From positions 11,290 to 30,180 of the forward strand of contig WNEG01000094.1 in NCBI GenBank assembly GCA_012910725.1: a stretch of 18,891 nucleotides of DNA, written 5' to 3'. Both the position numbers and the translations under genes were made by a program. The notes beneath the pieces are model-generated. The model was given only the letters and a program-made list of their open reading frames with translations, was not told the origin of the DNA and searched no databases. Shown here piece after piece: positions 15,090 through 18,891 of the stretch; the stretch's first letter is position 1, and every line of letters starts with the position of its first letter. The stretch comes from Candidatus Ethanoperedens thermophilum. GTDB lineage: Archaea; Halobacteriota; Methanosarcinia; Methanosarcinales; EX4572-44.

Positions 15090-15131
15090 GCGCAATTCCT
15101 TCCCGTCCATTCGGACGGGGTCTCCTTGCGC
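15090..15131 (+). repeat. Two-tier hairpin of the GH57 leader; right end shared with 1-22
   Basis: Outer stem GCGCAA (15090-15095) / TTGCGC (15126-15131) encloses the inner stem CCCGTCC-ATTC-GGACGGG (15102-15119). The right part and the following bases (15122-15143) are identical to 1-22, the leader and start codon of the FmdE-like gene. The shape, with CAATTCC on the left and TCTCC on the right, resembles IS605/IS1341-type right ends (recalled, not searched). Confidence 0.7.
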
Positions 15132-15138
15132 AAGTAAG

Positions 15139-16212
15139 ATGAAAGCTGTTTGTCTGTGTTTCCAGGTGCATCAGCCGTTCAGGGTTAGGTGGTATTGGCC
15201 GCGGGAGGGCTACAGCAGGGATGTTGCGTCTGTTGATCTCTATTTTGACCAGGCTTTTAATTACTCTGTTTTTGAGAAGGTGTGCAGGGATTATATCCAG
15301 TCCAATAAGGTGGTTGGAGATACGAAGCTTGTCTGTACGTTCAATCTATCAGGCACGTTGTTTGATCAGTGCAGCTGGCATCCACAACTGATCGCTTCGT
15401 TTAAAAAACTTAAAGGAGCAGGTGTCGAGTTTGCATCGTCACCTTATTATAATTCGCTCTCTTCTCTTTTTGAAAGAGAAGATGAGTTCGTGCGGCAGGT
15501 TGAAATGCACAAAGGTGCTCTTTTAAGAAACCTTGGTGTTACAAGTACTTCTTTTATCAATACTGAGCTTGTGCATAATGCAACCATTGCACGTTGTCTC
15601 TTAAAGCTTGGTTTTTCAGCGGTTGTGTCTGAAGGTAGTGACAATCTCGGGGATCAGTGCTGCGGTGTTTTTGATGATGGTAACATTCCTTTTCTGCTGC
15701 GGCATCGAAGGTTGAGTGAAGATGTCCAGTTTCGTTTTTCTGATACGAGCTGGTCTGAGTATCCGCTGACTGCAAAGAAATTTGTGCAGTGGATTGATTC
15801 AATGAATGGGGACGTGCTGACTCTTTACATGGATTATGCCAGTTTTGGATCGCAAGAGCGCGGAAGTTCTTCGCTTGAGTTTCTTTCTAATCTCTCTGAT
15901 GAATTCTCTGCCAACGGCACCCAGTTATTAACAGTTGCTGATGCGGTATCCATGTTTGAAGCGTCTTCTTACGAGGGAGATGTGAATTTTTCTCGTTTCA
16001 ATCTCAAACACTGCCTTTCAAATCATATACAGCATGTGTACTTCAATGAATTAAAACGCCTCAGCAGCATGGATTTTGTGCGGGATGACACTTTTGGGTA
16101 CTTGCAGCAGGTGGATATTCTGTCCACTATGGCTATAACTAAGCCGCATCCATTTGATTCTGCAGTTAATGTGTTTTCAATTCTTTCAGACTATGCACGA
16201 CGGAGGGTCTAA
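15139..16212 (+). CDS. GH57 alpha-amylase-family protein, first copy, degenerate motifs
   Basis: 357 aa. Begins MKAVCLCFQVHQP, the GH57 region I, exactly matching the start of the next gene. Region III, FINTELVHN, keeps the nucleophile-position Glu143, and the region IV core MDYASFG keeps Asp232. Other family features have gone: YYHS is YYNS (Asn105), DYETFGEHQ is DYASFGSQE, WLGNDMQ is CLSNHIQ, and region V TSDHYYYM is VDILSTM. GH57 enzymes act on alpha-glucans (amylase, branching, transferase). This copy may be inactive, changed in substrate, or a partner subunit of the second. The ATG lies at the end of a hairpin leader without an SD. Cytoplasmic; no signal peptide. Confidence 0.85.
   Translation: MKAVCLCFQVHQPFRVRWYWPREGYSRDVASVDLYFDQAFNYSVFEKVCRDYIQSNKVVGDTKLVCTFNLSGTLFDQCSWHPQLIASFKKLKGAGVEFASSPYYNSLSSLFEREDEFVRQVEMHKGALLRNLGVTSTSFINTELVHNATIARCLLKLGFSAVVSEGSDNLGDQCCGVFDDGNIPFLLRHRRLSEDVQFRFSDTSWSEYPLTAKKFVQWIDSMNGDVLTLYMDYASFGSQERGSSSLEFLSNLSDEFSANGTQLLTVADAVSMFEASSYEGDVNFSRFNLKHCLSNHIQHVYFNELKRLSSMDFVRDDTFGYLQQVDILSTMAITKPHPFDSAVNVFSILSDYARRRV
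16202..16207 (+). promoter_or_regulatory. Ribosome binding site for a TTG start
   Basis: GGAGGG near the end of the first GH57 gene, 9 nt before TTG 16217. Its position, together with the protein alignment, decides the start of the second GH57 gene. Confidence 0.65.
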
Positions 16213-16216
16213 ACCT

Positions 16217-17440
16217 TTGCGGTCTGTTTGTTTTTATTTTCAGGTGCATCAGCCTTATCGTCTCAGGTGGTTCTGGCCAGATAACCGCTCTTCTTTTGAC
16301 CGGTACTTTGATGACCACATCAATAAGACATTACTCCAGAAGGTTTCGTCCAAGTGTTACTGGCCTGCCAATAAACTGATTCTTGAATTAATCGATGAGC
16401 ATTCTAAGGAGTTTAAGGTGAGCTATTCTGTCACTGGTACTTTGATTAACCAGTTGCAGCGATGGGATAAAGATCTTCTTGAAACATTTGTGCAGATGGC
16501 AGATTCTGGCTGTGTTGAGTTCATTGATGAAACATATTATCATTCTCTATCCGGTCTGTTTGAATCAAAAGACGAGTTTAAAGAGCAGATACGCGAGCAC
16601 AATGCACTGATGCAGGATGAGTTTCATTATGCTCCAAAGGTGTTTCGAAATACCGAGGTATTGTATAATAATTCCATCGCTCACACGGTATCAGGTCTTG
16701 GTTACAAGGCGATACTGACTGAAGGCATAGAGCACGCATTAAACAATCGTTCACCAAATTATGTGTATACGGCTGCTGGAACTGACCTCTCTGTATTATT
16801 TCGAAACTATCGGTTGAGTGATGATATTGCATATCGTTTCTCGGCACGATGGTGGAGTGAGTATCCGCTTACTGCTGATAAATGGGCTCACTGGGTATCT
16901 TCTGCCGAGGGAGACACGTTTAATATCTTTATGGATTATGAGACATTTGGAGAGCATCAATGGGCAGACACTGGAATATTTGAGTTCCTAAGACACCTGC
17001 CACAGGAAGTGCTTTCGGCTGGTTTAAGCTTTAACACGCCTTCAGAGGTTGTGTCCCTGTATCCTTCTCGCGGTGATATTGATGTTGGTGATTTTTCTAC
17101 GATCTCATGGGCAGATATGGAACGCGATACCAGTGCATGGCTTGGAAACGACATGCAGCGAAGGTGTTTTGAGGAGATAAAGTTGCTTGAGCCGTATGTG
17201 AAAATGACCAGGGATAATGAGTTGATTAGAATCTGGCGGTATCTGCAAACCTCGGATCACTACTATTACATGTGCACCAAGTGGCTTTCTGATGGTGATG
17301 TTCATTCTTATTTCAGTATTCACAATTCACCCTTTGATGCGGCAGTTAATTTTATGGCAGCAGTAATAGATTTCAAGCTCAAGGTTTTCAAGAAACTGCA
17401 CAAACTGCATACAATGCAAGCAGAACTACACACAACGTGA
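16217..17440 (+). CDS. GH57 alpha-amylase-family glycoside hydrolase, intact copy
   Basis: 407 aa when started at TTG 16217, which gives MRSVCFYFQVHQP, collinear with MKAVCLCFQVHQP of the preceding gene. The SD GGAGGG is 9 nt upstream, and the gap to the previous stop is 4 nt. Earlier in-frame ATGs (16154, 16193) would add residues encoded inside the first gene and have no SD. GH57 regions: I HQP (11-13); II VEFIDETYYHSL with His109; III FRNTEVLYN with Glu147, the expected nucleophile; IV FMDYETFGEHQ with Asp240, the expected acid/base; SAWLGNDMQ (306-314); V LQTSDHYYYM (344-352). Likely a cytoplasmic alpha-glucan enzyme (starch/glycogen turnover). It forms a coupled pair with the first copy, from which it arose by duplication. 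Confidence 0.9.
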   Translation: MRSVCFYFQVHQPYRLRWFWPDNRSSFDRYFDDHINKTLLQKVSSKCYWPANKLILELIDEHSKEFKVSYSVTGTLINQLQRWDKDLLETFVQMADSGCVEFIDETYYHSLSGLFESKDEFKEQIREHNALMQDEFHYAPKVFRNTEVLYNNSIAHTVSGLGYKAILTEGIEHALNNRSPNYVYTAAGTDLSVLFRNYRLSDDIAYRFSARWWSEYPLTADKWAHWVSSAEGDTFNIFMDYETFGEHQWADTGIFEFLRHLPQEVLSAGLSFNTPSEVVSLYPSRGDIDVGDFSTISWADMERDTSAWLGNDMQRRCFEEIKLLEPYVKMTRDNELIRIWRYLQTSDHYYYMCTKWLSDGDVHSYFSIHNSPFDAAVNFMAAVIDFKLKVFKKLHKLHTMQAELHTT

Positions 17441-17463
17441 GCAGAAATAACGAATCTTGATGA

Positions 17464-17610
17464 TGTAGTGATTTGCGGTATATCCAGAAGTTGCCCGGGC
17501 ACAAGAGTTCAAAGACAACAGAGATATATACGCATGTGAGCAACAGGGATATCGGTAAGATTGAAAGTCCGTTGGATAGTTTACAGATGAGAAGTGGAGA
17601 ATATGATTGA
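17464..17610 (+). pseudogene. Tyrosine recombinase/integrase C-terminal remnant
   Basis: 48 codons with no start, preceded in frame by two stops (TGA TGA at 17458-17463). It reads SDLRYIQKLPGHKSSKTTEI, then YTHVSNRDIGKIESPLDSL. This is the end of the XerC/XerD/integrase catalytic domain: the G-H of motif III (His13 of the fragment), the nucleophile Tyr22 in EIYTHVS, and the I-x-SPLD tail common in archaeal and Bacteroidetes recombinases. The catalytic Arg, Lys and HxxR parts are absent, so the gene is dead in this window. It is followed after about 55 bp by the inverted repeat that frames the next gene. Confidence 0.85.
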
Positions 17611-17665
17611 GAATGGAGAAGTTTGGACAGAGGGATGTATATGCGAAGTGAGTTTGGATATAAGT

Positions 17666-17685
17666 TGTTATGTGAAATTTCGCCC
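17666..17685 (+). repeat. Cassette-flanking inverted repeat, left copy
   Basis: TGTTATGTGAAATTTCGCCC. Its reverse complement matches 18746-18765 at 18 of 20 positions, with an exact 10-bp core GTTATGTGAA / TTCACATAAC. It lies 55 bp after the integrase remnant and 53 bp before the next ATG, the place of an attI-like site. Confidence 0.8.
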
Positions 17686-17738
17686 TTTTTAAAACTTAAA
17701 TTTTAATACAATTAAATACAGTAAAAGAGAGGATAAAA

Positions 17739-18737
17739 ATGGAACGGATTTTCAGAGAGTACTTAGGATTATTAGACGACTTGAATTTTAGAAAATTTCA
17801 AAATGAACTATCTCAAAGCATGTACAACGCTTTAGCCCAAGGGTATATCGCCAGTGAGAATGAACCATCTCTTGTTAACAGATTAGTAGAAACAATTAAC
17901 GGTTCAAAATTCAAAAAATTTAGATTCTATGCTAATAAAATACATGGAGCGAGATCCTATGTAGAATTCAACTATAGGGATAAACCAACCACAAAAGAGA
18001 TTGCTGATATGGTGGTTATTAGTATTGCTTCATATAAAAGAGAGAGAGTTTTGCAAAAAATTACATTTATTCAAAATAAAGTAGATCACAACAAAAAATG
18101 GATGATAGATAATGAACAACTTTTTCTCTTGAAAAACTTCCCAAAATTCTCTGGGAATAGAGGTATTTTCAAGTCATTCTCAAATGAAGATATAGTGTTT
18201 CTTAACCATTCAAAGTGTCTAGGATCTTTTGGTCTTTTTATGAATCCAGGTGAGATGATATTTTTATCGGCCCCATTGCTTTCAGAACTAAAAAAAGATA
18301 AAGGAGTCACGATAGAAGATATTAGATTGCCAGAGACTGTAACTAATGCAGGGGCCCGTAATTTTTTCTTTCCATCTATACTTGATCGTCATTTTTACGA
18401 AGAATTTTTCCATTATATGTATGGAGGTGCACGAAGATATGCTTTCTTCAATCCATTTATATCAAATGGACATTTCCCATTTTTAAATAATTCTATATTT
18501 TCACGAGATATTTATGATTTCACGTTGGATTGGACACAATTCAATATAGGTGAACCCACTTATGCTTTTGGGAATGTAATAAACCCTGCTTTAGATAAAT
18601 TTAGCAATTTTCTTTTGAGAACAATCGGAATTCAAGAGTATGTTGATTTACCTTTGGAAAATGTAGAGGGCAAATTTAATAATGAATTGGCAGTGCTTGT
18701 AATGCACATTGATCTTGCGAAAGAAAAGAAGGGATAA
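17739..18737 (+). CDS. Unrecognised 332-aa protein, possible PD-(D/E)XK nuclease fold, cassette gene
   Basis: AT-rich gene with AGAGAGG as SD, 6 nt before ATG 17739. No signal peptide or membrane segment. Residues 57-120 hold KFRFYANKIHGARSYVEFNY, then TTKEIADMVVIS (Glu87, Asp90) and KITFIQNKV (Gln112, Lys114). An acidic residue on a strand followed about 20 residues later by Q-x-K on another strand fits a PD-(D/E)XK nuclease core of the QxK variety, but I cannot confirm the fold. The remainder (WMIDNEQLFLLKNFPKF, HSKCLGSFGLFMNPGEMIF, then a C-terminal aromatic-rich half) is unknown. It is the only gene between the two inverted repeats. Base composition differs from the GH57 neighbours, indicating transfer. 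A defence function is a guess from cassette context. Confidence 0.75.
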   Translation: MERIFREYLGLLDDLNFRKFQNELSQSMYNALAQGYIASENEPSLVNRLVETINGSKFKKFRFYANKIHGARSYVEFNYRDKPTTKEIADMVVISIASYKRERVLQKITFIQNKVDHNKKWMIDNEQLFLLKNFPKFSGNRGIFKSFSNEDIVFLNHSKCLGSFGLFMNPGEMIFLSAPLLSELKKDKGVTIEDIRLPETVTNAGARNFFFPSILDRHFYEEFFHYMYGGARRYAFFNPFISNGHFPFLNNSIFSRDIYDFTLDWTQFNIGEPTYAFGNVINPALDKFSNFLLRTIGIQEYVDLPLENVEGKFNNELAVLVMHIDLAKEKKG

Positions 18738-18745
18738 AAATCATG

Positions 18746-18765
18746 GGCAAAACTTCACATAACAC
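18746..18765 (+). repeat. Cassette-flanking inverted repeat, right copy
   Basis: GGGCAAAACTTCACATAACA, beginning 9 bp after the stop codon of the 332-aa gene; inverted partner of 17666-17685 (18/20). The sequence beyond it (to 18891) is rich in CGCTACGCTC / GATACGCTCGATACGCT motifs and includes the small hairpin CCCC-TTTC-GGGG near 18800. It contains no convincing gene; a ~30-codon frame from 18744 merely translates these repeats. Confidence 0.8.
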
Positions 18766-18891
18766 GGTGTGTGCGATTCGCTACGCTCACCAAATTGCCC
18801 CTTTCGGGGAACTTCAGATACGCTCGATACGCTATTAAAAATTGACGAGATGATGAGACAAACTATATATCTAATTTCACTACTTCGCTAA

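Noticed and set aside
14924..15142. 72-codon plus-strand frame (begins MHSTTQKLII) ending in an ATGA overlap with the first GH57 gene
   Set aside because: The last third translates the 15090-15131 hairpin, the middle crosses other hairpins, there is no SD, and the sequence is not recognised. The overlap arises because the repeat itself ends at the ATG.
18765..18891. Complete attC site with its right-hand GTTRRRY box
   Set aside because: The left box and repeat-rich interior are visible, but I find no clear GTTATGT-like right box before the window ends, so only the left half is claimed.

Overview
The window looks like a chromosomal segment of a euryarchaeon from the methanogen/ANME side of the tree (Methanosarcinales-like). 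The evidence is the gene set: an FmdE-type domain, archaeal SecD and SecF, UPF0147, a methanogen-type MTA/SAH/5'-deoxyadenosine deaminase, archaeal IleRS and GlyRS, a VIT-like TIGR00267-type membrane protein, a DUF2111-like fragment and a DUF2080 transposase-associated protein. TATA boxes 40-50 nt upstream of starts and GGTGAT/GAGGTG ribosome sites fit as well. Species assignment is not possible from the sequence alone.

Layout. 1-1434: a secreted, membrane-anchored FmdE-like protein (+) converges on an O6-methylguanine-DNA methyltransferase (-) with a terminator-like hairpin between. 1504-2206: no gene; a dense cluster of small palindromes, many with GNA triloops, followed by a dispersed repeat. 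2207-8634 (all -): UPF0147, ileS, secF and secD. The ileS translation start is duplicated around a copy of the dispersed hairpin. 8635-10586: a small ORF with its own TATA box, an AT-rich PLD-nuclease-like gene, and another repeat-bearing spacer. 10587-12782 (+): the deaminase and the VIT-like protein, separated by a spacer that carries, on the minus strand, an intact 50-codon DUF2080 gene and an 11-codon stub of the gene that followed it. 12751-14460 (-): glyS, whose 3' end overlaps the VIT-like gene by 32 bp.

14725-17440 (+): a short DUF2111-like gene that runs into a hairpin repeat, a 250-bp region rich in nested hairpins, then a tandem pair of GH57 alpha-amylase-family genes. The first GH57 copy has lost several family signatures; the second keeps them and very probably starts at TTG. 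17464-18891: a decayed tyrosine-recombinase C-terminus, then one AT-rich gene of unknown function framed by an imperfect 20-bp inverted repeat (18/20). This integrase / site / single gene / inverted site arrangement looks like an integron-style or related gene cassette and is the most interesting structure here.

How the genes work together: secF-secD form one operon for the Sec translocon auxiliary complex. The two GH57 genes are a translationally coupled pair, probably for storage-polysaccharide metabolism. The other housekeeping genes stand alone with their own promoters. Much of the non-coding sequence consists of repeats, hairpins and mobile-element debris.
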